A stretch of 59,777 nt of DNA from Branchiostoma floridae (GCF_000003815.2 NC_049987.1:19750745-19810521), one strand, 5' to 3'. Shown: positions 26,901 to 37,753, counted from the stretch's first letter. Made by a program: numbers and translations. The notes: generated from the sequence alone by a model not told the origin.

Positions 26901-29900
26901 AGTAATCAAACTGGTTTTAATCTGAGTTTCTGATAAGGTAATATAGGACTTATATATAGAATATAGAATACAAAAAGCCTAAACCAGTCGCAATAATTTG
27001 TCTAAATACACACGAAGCAAATCATTATAAATTACAGTTCATTGGAACGCATGGATAGAAAAACTTGTTTCAGAGAATGTGTCACATTCTGAAAGACTTT
27101 TCCATTGACTTTGACTCAATGCTAGTCTTGTGTGTTGTGAGGGCCTGCAGGGGGGGTCCCGACAACGATTTACGTTGAATTCAGAAGAATTCCCTACGTA
27201 TTACGCTAAATGAAGGAAGGCTATTACGCTAAATTTGGTGGCCTCGCTACAAATTACGTAGATAAGATGGTTTTCCCTACTAGTTACGGGAAATAAAGAT
27301 AGACTGCCTACGCCTTACGTAAAAGAGCATGTAGATCCTTCTGTTGTGTACGTGAATAGCGAATTCAGAAGTTCGACAGAAAATTAGAAATGAGAAAACG
27401 ACAACTAACCCTGCAGAACGGATGCGTTCAGGAGAATCGGGTTCCCTTCAAACGCTGTGACGTCTCCGTCGTCGTCGAATGTGAGTTTTAAGTTGCCCAG
27501 GTACTTTCCGTAGGCGTAGTCCTGCACCACCAGAACCTGCCGCCCGTCCACGTCCGATCGGACGGACAGCGGGTACTCTCCGTACTTCGGGTCGTCTTCA
27601 GGAGGGGGTCCTGGGCACAGACGTGTAGAGAAGAGGAGAGAAATTAGGTGAAAGTAGAGGTGAAAGAGTACACGTACGCGTATTTCTGTCCAACTTTTGA
27701 AGTGCCGAGGGATGAAATTTATTCTCTATCATTCGTCTAAAATTTGGTCTTTTCTGAAAAATATGTACAAAAACTGTCTTCTGTGTGCTCTTGGGTGGGA
27801 ATATCAGCAACGAGTTGTCTCCCCATTAGCTAGTATGGCGGCCTGTGATAAAACCATATATTCGACGAACCAATATTTCATACAGATAGTATAATTCATA
27901 AACAAAGCTCCTTATTTTCATATCTGTGGTCATCAAAATTATGCAATTCTCATAAGCAGCCACACTAGCCAATGAGGGATTACTTTGACGTTGCGGTCTA
28001 ATCTCCAAGCAGATCCTGCGTGGCATAAGACAGGANNNNNNNNNNNNNNNNNNNNNNNNNNNNNNNNNNNNNNNNNNNNNNNNNNNNNNNNNNNNNNNNN
28101 NNNNNNNNNNNNNNNNNNNNNNNNNNNNNNNNNNNGGAGATAAGTCGCGGTCCACGCTTCTAATTTGTCCCACCAAAAGGCCCGCTGTAAACAATTGATT
28201 TTAAACTAAATAGAAGCTTTTACAAAACGATCAAATCTTACGTTATAGAGGATCCTTTCACTGGAAATGAAATTTGGTAACCCAGATTGGACCGCATGAT
28301 TTTTCCCTGTCACCTATGACAGATGGAGTGCATTCGTTTGCGCTAGTCATCTGCCATTGTTTGTACACGTTTCCATTCACTGAGGAAGTTAAAAATAATC
28401 ACGTAATTGCTCTGAGAACGTAATTGCTAACGAAACAAACAAACGCAAAAGCTAACACTCACCATTATAAAGAAACGTGTTGGAGTGTCCTCCAACAACC
28501 AGGTCGAGCCCGGGGACCTGCCTGGCGATGGTGATGTCGGCGTCGATCCCTGAGTGGCCCAGCGCGATGAGCTTGTTCACTCCCTGCCCCTGGAGACGCT
28601 GAACCTCCGCAGTGATGGCCGCAACTTCGTCACGGAAGTCGAGATTAACTGGAACAGATTAAGCACAAATATGTATAATTAATAAGGTTCATCCATGACA
28701 GTAATTAGTCATGATAGTAATAAGGTTATATCAAGTCTACATGCAAATACATGCCCCAGGGCTATAGTTGTAATAACATGTAAAATTGATGTGAGAATAA
28801 TCGATACATCCTTATTATTGATATATTTCATAGGGTCAGAGAACTTATCTATAGCTTGTTCGTAAGATCGTTATATATCTCTATAGAAAATAAATCTTAT
28901 ATATCTCTATAGAAAATAGTGCATAAGTCTCTGCAGTACATAAATTAGATGACATCTAATTTATGTACTGCAGAGATTTATGTGTATTTTTTGTGTATTT
29001 TTGACCCATCTGCATCACGTGTACTAAGTTGGTCATTCGAGCCTTATGGAGGCTGTACTATGGGTTTATGAAAAATCCACTGAGAGTCATTTGGTACTCA
29101 CGGCCGGCGCTGACCTGGAAAGTTGTGTTGGGGGTGGTATACCCGATCACGTGTTCTAGGTTGGTCATTCGGACCTTACGAACGCTGCACTAGGGCTTGA
29201 TAAAAAAAATCCACTGAGAGTTATTTGTTACTCACGGCCGGCGCTGACCAGGAAAGTTGTGTTGGGGGTGGTGTACCCGATCACGCCCACCCTCTCCCCT
29301 CCCACCTCCAGCACAACCGACGGCTGGAACAGGGACTGCAGTTCCGACTGCCTGGAGGCGTCGATGTTACAGCTCACCATGGTGAAGTTTATCGCTCTGA
29401 GGAAGGGAATGACACCTTCCACTTTTTTGTCGAATTCGTGGTTTCCAAACGCCTGCAACAAGAAAATACAATTTGTTACTATTCGAATAGCACGTTTTAA
29501 ATATAACATATACAGATACGTATGGTACAGGTGCAATTACCAAAATAGTTATGTAATACGAAATTGATATGATAGACATGCCGCCAAAAACCACAATGAG
29601 AAACAAAAGAATCAGAAACAGTTTCATACAATTAATGACGTGTGCACAGAACTTCCAGAGACTTATATAAGGCCACGTTGATTTGATTATATGGATGACT
29701 TCCGCGCTCGCACCAATTTTCGGCCATTTCCACAAAAAAAAGTTTCGGACCACACAATAAATTGTGCAAAGCAGCTGAAAAAATGAGCACAAATATTCCG
29801 TAGATTGAAAAAAAAGTATCAGAAAACAGATAACTAATGCCATGTATAGAATGCCAAAATGAATCTAAAGTCAAAGAAGAAGATGTGAAAGGACGGACAG

Positions 29901-30840
29901 AAAAAAAAATCATGGTCATGGGTCATGGTATACCATACTATGTGTGTTTAGTCCTATGTTCAACCTTCCTGGCCACTTTGATTTCATACTGAAGGCAACT
30001 TTTTTTTTGGCCAAACTTTTTTTTATTCGCTGCTCGAAGCAGTAATAAATGATAATCCAGTAACATAATTGTACACTTCGTAGGAAATGTTAGTTGCCAT
30101 TATTGAAGAAACAAATGACTAGATAAGACTAAATATCAAAATAGAAAGTAATCAAAGCTTGTAAAACTCCAAATTTCTAATCCCATCAATCCTGATGAAA
30201 AAATAGTTCGCAAAATGTACAGAATAGTGCACTTAGTATAATCAACCTCTAAAAGGGCAAATGATGCTTTCTGAAGCCATAGAATAAAACTCGGGACGAA
30301 TAGAAACCTACCATGACATCATACTGCATTTCGTTCATGAACCTTGCGGTGACGAGTCCTGAGTAGAAGTAGAACCACAGCGTGCCCTGGAACTGATCAC
30401 CTGCATCCAACAGCAGCACGTTGCTCTCAGATTCCCGTATCTCTCTTATCTGGAAAAGTATTACAAATAACTTAGATAAGGTTAAAGGTTTCTCATAGCC
30501 TCCTTAAGGGGTATTACCACTGGGTCTTGGGTACGACATTTGCCTTTGACATATTACCCACAATTCCTGTGCACATGCGTACTCGGAGCCAGGAATGTGT
30601 GTATAGATTACGTCATAGTTACGAGACTGTCCCTACCTTAGTGAGTCTCCTCGCCACTCCACCGAAGCACTTCCCGGCCAGAGCATCACTGTCTCCGCAC
30701 GACCCGCCGTTTCCGTCCGCTTGCTCGATGCGAGCGTGACAGTCATTGGTGTGCAGGATGGTCAGGTCAAAGGTCAGGCATGACGTCACCCACATGCACA
30801 GAATCGAGGCTGTAACTGCGTTCAAGTTCATGTTGGACAT
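23744..30840 (-). CDS. NT5E-like: Ecto-5'-nucleotidase (CD73/NT5E-like), ten coding exons, complete
   Basis: Known family role: GPI-anchored cell-surface enzyme hydrolysing extracellular AMP to adenosine. Joined exons (minus strand): 30840-30637, 30449-30312, 29452-29236, 28648-28463, 27610-27410, 26660-26545, 26058-25911, 25350-25204, 24684-24475, 23982-23744; total 1806 nt, 601 residues plus stop; all junctions are GT-AG and phases agree. Human CD73 is 574 residues. Seen: a secretion signal at about 1-22; metal-site residues D33 and H35 (HTND-x-HAR), D86 (DAGDQFQGT), N118-H119 (GNHEFD), H218 (LGHSG), H241 (GGHSNTF); substrate-site equivalents R353, N389, R394, F417, F499 and D505; cysteine pairs C352/C357 and C475/C478. 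The N-terminal metallophosphatase and C-terminal nucleotidase domains are both full length. The tail has four Asn-Pro pentapeptides and a hydrophobic end without basic residues, as expected of a GPI signal. Orthology to NT5E rather than another ecto-nucleotidase paralogue is inferred. Confidence 0.94.
24475..24684 (-). CDS. NT5E-like: NT5E-like coding exon 9 (second stacking Phe and GGDG)
   Basis: 210 nt, phase 1 in and out, residues 454-522. VCTEC contains the C475/C478 pair. NAFMVGGGDGYSML holds F499 and D505, which stack on and bind the nucleoside in the family. The donor is GTTTGT, weaker than at the other exons. Confidence 0.91.
25204..25350 (-). CDS. NT5E-like: NT5E-like coding exon 8 (first adenine-stacking Phe)
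   Basis: 147 nt, phase 1 in and out, residues 405-452. VLTVLPFQNTIDIIVISG gives F417, one of the two phenylalanines that stack on the adenine ring in CD73. FEHSVSNLPSAGQFLQVSG matches the conserved helix and strand that follow. Confidence 0.92.
25911..26058 (-). CDS. NT5E-like: NT5E-like coding exon 7 (substrate-site Asn and Arg)
   Basis: 148 nt, phase 0 in, phase 1 out, residues 355-403. QECNLGNVITDAM completes the C352-C357 pair. VWNSGGIRAPI carries N389 and R394, equivalent to the substrate-binding Asn and Arg of CD73. In human the stretch reads NGGGIR; the Ser at 390 is a mild change. Confidence 0.92.
26545..26660 (-). CDS. NT5E-like: NT5E-like coding exon 6
   Basis: 116 nt, entry phase 1, exit phase 0, residues 317-354. 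It covers the start of the C-terminal substrate-binding domain (LTNQEAGKTHVFLEG) and ends in QFCRR, where C352 and R353 match the CD73 disulfide cysteine and the phosphate/ribose-binding arginine. Confidence 0.9.
27185..27360 (+). repeat. Degenerate ~30-bp tandem repeat with TTACGTA motif
   Basis: About six units of 26-33 bp, each with a CCTACnnnTTACGnnAAAT-type core, in the intron between exons 5 and 6. Confidence 0.65.
27410..27610 (-). CDS. NT5E-like: NT5E-like coding exon 5
   Basis: 201 nt, phase 1 in and out, residues 250-315 and a split codon. YPLSVRSDVDGRQVLVVQDYAYGKYLGNLKLTF is spread over this exon and matches the end of the catalytic domain and the start of the interdomain linker. 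FEGNPILLNAS follows. Donor is GTTAGT. Confidence 0.92.
28036..28135. other. Assembly gap (100 N) in nucleotidase intron 4
   Basis: Exactly 100 N, the usual placeholder for a gap of unknown size. It falls in the intron between exons 4 and 5, and the left edge is a fold-back repeat motif also seen near 8520, 31060 and 35320, so repeat collapse is a likely cause. No coding exon appears to be missing, since exons 4 and 5 join in phase and match the family order. Confidence 0.98.
28463..28648 (-). CDS. NT5E-like: NT5E-like coding exon 4 (two metal-site histidines)
   Basis: 186 nt, entry and exit phase 1, residues 187-249. IALGHSGID gives H218 and VVGGHSNTFLYNG gives H241, both zinc ligands in CD73. 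The upstream side (LNLDFRDE) fits the family's variable loop. Donor GTGAGT; acceptor TCTGTTCCAG. Confidence 0.93.
28922..28982. repeat. Near-perfect 30-bp-arm hairpin in intron 3
   Basis: Arms of 30 bp (CTGCAGTACATAAATTAGAT core) with one mismatch and a 1-nt centre. Just to the left, a 26-bp direct repeat (ATATATCTCTATAGAAAATA) occurs twice at 28873-28924. Confidence 0.85.
29102..29155 (-). pseudogene. Partial duplicate of exon 3: possible 54-nt cassette exon
   Basis: A second copy of the 3' end of exon 3 lies in intron 3, with the same GTGAGT donor. Three bases before it an AG (CCAACCTAG) could act as a weak acceptor; the pyrimidine tract is poor. Used as an exon it would be 54 nt, keep the phase-1 frame, have no stop and insert 18 residues repeating VIGYTTPNTTF, with one Leu-to-Gln change. 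It may be a dead duplicate or an alternative exon; only transcripts can tell. Confidence 0.55.
29236..29452 (-). CDS. NT5E-like: NT5E-like coding exon 3 (GNHEFD motif)
   Basis: Residues 115-186 plus one base, 217 nt, exit phase 1 at a GTGAGT donor. GNHEFD supplies N118 and H119; VGVIGYTTPNT is the strand-and-loop region before exon 4. The last ~50 bases and the donor are duplicated downstream in the intron (see 29102-29155). Confidence 0.93.
29660..30005 (+). repeat. Dispersed repeat, copy 2 (nucleotidase intron 2)
   Basis: Same blocks as 6590-6850 with about 90 bp more in the middle. It lies in the intron between exons 2 and 3 and is antisense to the gene. Confidence 0.6.
30312..30449 (-). 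CDS. NT5E-like: NT5E-like coding exon 2 (DAGDQFQGT motif)
   Basis: Residues 69-114, 138 nt, phase 0 at both ends. It contains LLLDAGDQFQGT, where D86 bridges the two metals in this family, and ends in NEMQYDVM, joining directly to AFGNHEF of the next exon as in the family. Acceptor TTTTCCAG and donor GTAGGT are both good. Confidence 0.93.
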
Positions 30841-30860
30841 GCGCCCGGATTTGGACAGAT
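30637..30860 (-). CDS. NT5E-like: NT5E-like coding exon 1 (signal peptide, first metal ligands)
   Basis: Coding from 30840, the first ATG of this reading frame in the exon, to 30637; residues 1-68, ending in phase 0 at AAG before GTAGGG. The hydrophobic stretch ASILCMWVTSCL is a signal peptide. TILHTNDCHAR carries metal ligands D33 and H35. A pyrimidine tract and AG at 30861-30862 suggest an acceptor directly upstream, so 30841-30860 would be 5' UTR and an untranslated first exon should lie further upstream. The frame is open from the AG to the ATG, so an upstream coding exon cannot be fully excluded. A second ATG (residue 4) is also possible. Confidence 0.9.
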
Positions 30861-30974
30861 CTGAAAGAAAAATGCCAGGGACGAAGCTGTTTTTAATAAA
30901 GATCGGCGATAAAAGGGGTTAACCTAAGCTCAAAGTAAGCAGATCTTACAGTGATATACGATAGTATCAAAGCT

Positions 30975-31086
30975 GGCTCATAGCCGGCTAAATGGGTGTG
31001 TGCATTTCCTCGGTGAAAAATACACACTCCTTGGCCTGATTTGGTACTTTTCTAATGCCACCGTAGGATCTTCTTTGAGATCTGGG
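30975..31086. repeat. Half of the same fold-back family near the nucleotidase start
   Basis: AGCCGGCTAAATGGG, ACACTCCTTGGCCTGA and GCCACCGTAGGATCTTCTTT follow in the family order, 130 bp upstream of the putative acceptor of coding exon 1. Confidence 0.55.
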
Positions 31087-31559
31087 TTAACCAAGTTCAA
31101 AAACAATTGATTCTCAAGTGTACATGCACACACCCACCCCACAGTGCTTTGCCTGTCATATGAACATTGACATTTTACCTCGCAGGTTTTTTTTATTACC
31201 TCGCCAGCGCTTTAAGAAATAGACACATATTAAACGACTTTAGACCTGCTTTGTAATTGTTAACGGAAAAAAAAACTGTTCACACTGTGTGCTTGGAGTG
31301 TGGGATATGGTCGGCTGGCAGACGGGTTCCTCACAGCATGACATACTCTACACGATTCTGGCTCCCAACATCTGCTTGAAGATTAAACGTTTAGATACTG
31401 AAAGGGGAGGGCAGTAGGTCAAATGTGAAAGCTGGGGAATTCATTTCCGGTCGATTTTGATTCAAGATAAGAGGATTTGTGTGCAAGGTTTGTAAATAAA
31501 TCCAAATAAATAGAAAGCAGGGTTAATAGATAACGCAAATGTCACCTCCCACTTGCTGG

Positions 31560-31950
31560 GTTTGTTCTTCAAGGTACAATGTACCATGATTCAGCCCCAA
31601 ATCGGCGTTCAATTTATGGTATGGGAGATAAAGTGGACTTTAAGTGTAGATACTATTAGGACTCAAAGGATGCTCATTTCAAGTCCCAGTACAACCACAA
31701 TCATGAAGACGAATAACAATATAACATGGACAATATATTCATACAAGGCATCAGCAAGACAAAAACAAAACAAACTTGTGAAAACACACCTGCAGCCTAG
31801 AACATATTAACCTTCTTGGCAAATCAACAAATCCGGTATCAAGGGTGGGTTAAGTAGGTAGTATGCCTTTCTACGACAATAAATTCTTAAAACTTCAGAG
31901 AACAGTACAAAGCATCTTGAACAAAATTATCTTTAAACCTGTATATACCT
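31560..31950 (-). repeat. Local duplication family, copy A
   Basis: Shares with copies B and C GTACCATRATTCAG, GACTCAAAGRATGC, ATGAAGACG and ACAAAAACA blocks, in order. Read on the minus strand it gives only short frames. Confidence 0.6.
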
Positions 31951-32869
31951 CTAAAGTCACCGAAAATTCGGGGTCCTATGGAGATCTGGGTGTCTCAACT
32001 TGAAGATCCTTGTACAACGCTGTACGTTCTGGACGAATTATGACCTTTGACCATTTTAAGTAAACAGCATGATTCATATACGTTCACGTGAACCGCCGGG
32101 CACCGTACCGTAGAACGGGATACGACGTATCGGGTCACGGTTTGACCCGGGCGTTGTATGGTGGAAACAACTGCCTATTGTGCCACAAAAATACTTCTGA
32201 TCTACAGAGTATCCGTACGTTGTTCGTATCTACAGGGTTTGCCAAATACAACTGTGTGGATATTCCGTGCATTACACAACGATATTAGCAAGTTTTGGTC
32301 AGTTTATTTGGCTAGTTTAGAGACCAACATTTTAATAAGTCGGTACTGCGCGAGAAAGGGCCTGCGGCCTACTTATGGTAAAATAGAATGTATAAAACTA
32401 GTATTGTCAGACTCAAGAGCCCTGAAGAGGACTGAAGACGAGGTCAGAAATGATGGCGACCTCCGCACGTTTTTCTATCGGTTGCGCGTCGCGTGTTTAT
32501 GTACATTATTAAGATGCGTGTTTACGTGAACTATGGGCTAAGCCACTTATTCAATATGAGGGGCTTGTCAAACGACCAATGATTTAATTGGGGGATTGTA
32601 CGATGTATTGCGGGCGGCCGTTAGAGGGAAATAGGGGGATGCTGTCTCAAGACCCTTACAGAACATTTTGTATACAGCTCGGCCTTTTCTGGAAACCCAT
32701 AGTTGAAAGAGGGATATTTTACTTAGTCATTTCCGTCCGACTGTGATTTGCATGCGAAGATTAGTGGATAAATAAAAAATAAAATAGACAGCTGAGTACC
32801 CGTTTCTCGCAGCTACCTGGCAAGAAAATAACTTTTCCGTCACCACCCTAGGCCTCCCAAATGCAGTTT

Positions 32870-33345
32870 TTATGTTGCAAGTACCATAATTCAGTTCCAA
32901 ATGCACGTTGAAACAATGGTAACGCAAACGGGGGAGGGGGGCTAGAAGTTTATGTAGAATTATCATTTGGACTCAAAGAATGCAATACCTTTACAGTCAC
33001 CGGCAAAATAATGAAGACGCCCCAATAACACATGAGAAACCATAGCGGTCAGAGTGTTCATATCAGCCATCGCCAACACAAAAACATTACAAAGTTGAGA
33101 AAACACACGTGCTGCTGAAAACACAGCAACCCTGCAATGTTAGTCAAGTCAGCAGTTTACGTACCACTCAAATGCCTTTCAACCTGACTATCTTCTCAAA
33201 ACGTCACATAATGGCACAAGCATATTGTACGAAATAATCTTTAAACCTGTATAGATACCTGTTAAGTCAATGAAGATCTGGGCGTCTCCGCGAGAAGAAT
33301 ATGAACTTTGACCTCTATAGGTAGACACCTTGAGGCATGCGTTCT
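32870..33345 (-). repeat. Local duplication family, copy B
   Basis: Most complete copy; its right end (TTTAAACCTGTATAGATACC, GAAGATCTGGGCGTCTC) matches 31935-32005 after copy A. On the minus strand an ATG at about 33073 opens MADMNTLTAMVSHVLLG, ending near a GT. Confidence 0.6.
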
Positions 33346-33448
33346 GTTTAATCAAGCCTCCCTGACATGGAACAGCTGCAGCTGGGGATACGTCACACCT
33401 GTAGTGTTACTGATAGCCTGGTAACAATACCATCCGGGGTACTAGGAA

Positions 33449-33532
33449 AGAGAGAGAGAGAGAGAGAGCTCGAGAGAGAGAGAGTGTGTGTGTGTGTGTT
33501 TGTTTGTGTGAGTGTGTGTGTGTGCATGTGTT

Positions 33533-33564
<32 letters not shown>

Positions 33565-33665
33565 TGTGTGTAAGAGAGTGTTATGTGAGTGTGTGTGAGT
33601 GTGCGTGTGTGTGTGTGTGTGTGTGCGTGCGTGCGTGCGTCTGTGCGTGCGTGTGAATGTGCTTG
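33449..33665. repeat. (GA)n/(GT)n microsatellite
   Basis: Alternating runs of GA and GT with short interruptions over about 220 bp. The long His-Thr-rich and Ser-Leu-rich frames across it are by-products. Confidence 0.97.
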
Positions 33666-33959
33666 CGTTCGTGTGGGTGTGTCCAATTTCCGCACCTGTA
33701 CAGCACCAGACCGTCGTCAAGATATTCAACAAGCCAAAATGACGTCACAGAAGCGATGACATTCAAAAGTGTACTTGCAAGCACGTCTAACCCTCGTGAC
33801 ACAGGGAGCAAGAGTGGGAGTCCTTCCCGGTGTGAGTGGATCAAATAACTTTATCCGGAAATGCAGCTTATATTGTGCAGTACAAATCTCAAGTGTGCTG
33901 CACCAAAATGCAAACAACAAACGATTAGCCGGCAGAGCGTGAGAGAAGCAGAGTAAATT

Positions 33960-34300
33960 TTCCCAATGCAGGAACTGTACAATTCCAGTTTGACCGCTCT
34001 TCATATTTGTTAGTGCGGAGGGGGGCAAGACGTTTCATGTAGATATCATTAATACCCAAATCGTGCTTTTAATTCCAGCACACCGCTACAACGATGACAA
34101 AGACCAAACAACATACCAAATACCATAGCGACCTATTCATGCCAGCCATCACCAACTCAAAAACTAATCAAACTTGAGAAAACTCAAACGCTACCAAGTA
34201 TTGACAGCTTTTCACTAAATGCCAGAATTGCCATGATTACATGGTAACCTAAGTTACCTAAAGACAATCTGGTCACCCAATAGAACTATCACAATGCCAA
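33960..34300 (-). repeat. Local duplication family, copy C
   Basis: Aligned with B over AGCCATC.CCAACTCAAAAAC and neighbours. On the minus strand it opens MAGMNRSLWYLVCCLVFVIV, then VAVCWN and a stop, a signal-peptide-like 26-residue frame. A further partial copy of this block and its left flank lies at 40510-40670. Confidence 0.6.
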
Positions 34301-35304
34301 TATCGTACCCGGAAATCGCCGGAAAGAACGATCTTCGGGCCGCCTTAGTCGATCACGAACACGGGCAATGAATAGCGAGTCACCAACAAAAAGAAATGGT
34401 GTATTGCCTTCACATCATTTTTCTTTAGTAAAAGTGACAGACAAATGTAAAGAATGAAGTACAATTTTAAAGTTTCATGAGCTCATTGTAATGGAGAAGA
34501 TAATGATATTTCGCAATTATATTTTATCAGCGGCTGCGTTCGGTTAAGAATTTTGTCACCTCTTGCGACCCAGGCCACACGGAGCACAGACAAACAAATT
34601 GACCTAACGTTAAGAACGTGCCCCTGGTAAAAAATGTCCCCGTCCAAAGTGCTAACACCGTCCATCTTGTACACTTAACAACGCCCAAAGCAAATAAAAA
34701 ATGTACACGTACCAGGTAGGAAAACAAAACTTTTATTTAATGGATAACGTATTGCATCCGCTACTGTTCAACACCGGGGACCCTTTCTATAGACCCTGCC
34801 AAGTTGTGTGCCTTGTTTTCTCTGTGCTAGGGACTGAATGGCACAGCTAAGTTCTCATACCATTTGGACCACCAGAACGTGTCTGACGCGGCTAAGTATA
34901 ATCTTTTATCAATTTTGCAATTTAAGAATCTCAGAGTTGACCGCCCGGGGCCCACAGTAAAACTGTACAATAAAAATCTAAGATGGGTGACCCTGGCTTT
35001 AAAAATGTAGGTCATGAATAAATAAACTTTCAACAAAATTATTTTGCCTGTAAGTGCCTGCTACTAAGTATATATAAGCTTAATTACACATGCTATGAGG
35101 CCGTCTGGGCGTATAGTGTGTCATTGATCATGCATAAGTAAATAATGGTTTTACAAATCTTGCATCACGTATCCTACCGTAATAAGGTTCATTAACACAC
35201 ACACAAAAACAATTCCTGACTCGAGATTTTTTTCTGTTGAGGGTTTAGTTGACAAGGGATGTCGCTAGGTGGCAGAACACCCAACGGAGAAGAACACGCA
35301 CTTA

Positions 35305-35490
35305 CAGTAATATCTAAGCAGATTCTATGGTGGCATTATAAAAAAAAGCGTTATAAGCTGGAAAAGGACTGTAGCCTACTAGGCATGTTCATTGGCCACC
35401 GAAGGCTAATGGATGCACTTTGGCCGACCGGCTTTACTCCTTGACCAGCATTACTATCTTATTCCACGAAGAATCTTTGATAGTCCAGCG
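35305..35490. repeat. Fold-back repeat with AAGCAGATYCTAYGGTGGCA arm
   Basis: The left arm CTAAGCAGATTCTATGGTGG and right arm (complement CAAAGATTCTTCGTGGAATA) enclose GGCCGACCGGCTTTACTCC. The same motif occurs near 8430-8546, 27999-28025, 30975-31086 and 44870-44895, so it is a dispersed family. Confidence 0.6.
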
Positions 35491-36109
35491 GCATAGCTGA
35501 AAAAATCAGGCTAATTGTGCAGATTTGTCTAAAAGCACCAAATTTGGCACACACATAGTCAAACATGTTCTGAGCAAATTTAGATATGGAGGCATCTGAA
35601 TTTCAGCCCAGGAGCCCTTTAGCAGCACTTTGAATTTAGAGCCCCCGGAAATGGAATACCCATTTTGGTGATTTTCTTAAGGGGAGGGGCAAAAAACTAA
35701 ACATCGCCGTTTCTTCTTTAAAATTCATAGGTTGGTAGAGCCAGTCACTGCAACCACCGAAATATTATGTGAAGTTGGGTACAGTTCTCTTGAGCATGTG
35801 TTGGACTAACTGAGGGGACCGGGTGGTTCACTTTTAAGGTGGGAATTTTCCATACACTCAGGGGATATCAAAATCCCAGTTTCTACCATCCCTCTACCAT
35901 CTTTATACGATCGGCCCCCAACCACATTTAGCTGTGCTATCGATGGTCCCGGAATAGCCGAAACAATGCTTTGATCATGATGGAGATACATGTACAAGTG
36001 TGACACTGAAACAACCGGACGCTTCTTTAGTTTCTCCCATGAAGGGCCCAAGCCTTAATGAACACACTTGAACCCCATTCAGCTATCCCTCCGTCCTTGT
36101 TAGATGCAC

Positions 36110-36450
36110 ATTCATCATACCCTGTCTGGTTTGTACCATTGCCACCCCGACCCACACCCCACACCCCACACCCTCATTTCAAGGAGGTTGCAAAAAAGGA
36201 ATTTCAAGTCACTCGCAGCCATCCTGGACTGCGTGTAAACATACTTTTTATGGACTATCAAGTTTCGATGAACAATTATATGCCTCTGTGCTTAAGCTTC
36301 TTTTTTTACAATTTGTACTTCAATTCATCATACACTGTCCTGTTTGCACCATCACCACTCAGACCCCCACCCCACACCCCCATTTCAAGGACACTATACT
36401 GCAGCCATCCTGGACGGCGTGTAAACTTACCTTTTATGGACGCTGCTGAC
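36110..36450 (+). repeat. ~212-bp tandem duplication
   Basis: TTCATCATACCCTGTCTGG to GCGTGTAAACATAC (36111-36242) recurs from 36324 with small deletions; both contain CCACACCCC runs. The linking block CCTCTGTGCTTAAGCTT is found again at 37259. Confidence 0.8.
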
Positions 36451-37753
36451 TAAAAATAGCATAGGGTCATCTCCTCTCGTGAGGTCATTGGAGTCAGTAA
36501 CTTCCAAGCTACCATTAGCGTAGACAAGACAACTGACTGAACATCATAGTGTCTAACTGGCCTTGTTTGGGGTTAAAGGTCAAAGGTAAAGCGGATTAGG
36601 TCATCACGAATAAATGTTTCCTCGACTCTTAAGTTGAGGTAGCAGAACAATTTTTTTTTTTTTTGCCTAATGGGGATTTACATGATCAAAGACCCCTAAG
36701 TCAGGACTCAGGAGGTTTGAATTAAGTCTCCAAAAAAAAGTCACAGGGTGCAAAATTAACTTTCAAGAATTGAACATGTTAATGTTCAAAGTACAATCTA
36801 CCAAATGTGTGGAAATGAAGTTAATATTTGTCTGCCCGTTCCTCTTCATACTAAAGCCACATTTTCCAGGCCAGCGGTGGTCATTATACTGCAGCTGAGC
36901 AGTTGGTTGTAATCTGGCTCATGTGGAAAATTTAACTTGATCAAAAAACAAACAAAAAAACTCGTAACCATGAGCTCATACTGTTTCATAACGGACGTAT
37001 CCATCCACTATTCAATACAATTTATGACTCGATGATATGCACAGAAGAATCTATGCGGCTTTTCAACTACTGTGACGCCCTGCTTTGTGGTCAGAACTAA
37101 ATATATATATATTATTGACGACTGTATCATTGACCCTGAGCGTCCGGACAACAGCACCAACCAAGTTACCACATTTCATCGCAAACGAACGAAACATTAT
37201 GGAGATACATAGCGCCGGAAATAGACATCATACACACACGACGATGAACACTTATATACCTCTGTGCTTAAGCTTTTTTTACAATTTATACCGGCGCGTC
37301 TTTGTAAGGTTTCGTTCCAGTATCACCCCCAGAGTGCGCACTCTGACTCTTAACGGATTTTAGAAAGATAATTGAGCTCAAAATAGTTTAGTACATTATA
37401 AGTTCCCATTCTTTGATTCCACCTGGTAATTATAAAGAAAGGATTTGAAATGAAAGATTGTTAATTGTTGACAAGATTAGGTAGGAAAATGTTTCGGTAC
37501 CAGGGCGTTAGGTACGTGTACGGTGTGTTGTCCTGAACGCTACGCTCATAAGAAGGCAAAGGGGCCTCTTGCGGAAAGTTGTAAAGTGCAGTTATATATA
37601 CCATAAATACCTTCCTTCCGCTATTATTGGGTGAAGTGATGCATTTTGGTGCAGATTGTGCTTGGGCCTTAGAATTGAAATCCGCATTGAATGTAAGTCG
37701 GTACTTAACCTAGATTTATGTAAATGCTGTTGTGTAAGCGCAGTTGTAATACC

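Noticed and set aside
27826-28194. 122-codon frame crossing the gap
   Set aside because: It contains 34 unknown residues from N bases; not evidence of a gene.
33393-33732. His/Thr- and Ser/Leu-rich frames
   Set aside because: Translation of GA/GT microsatellite in several frames.
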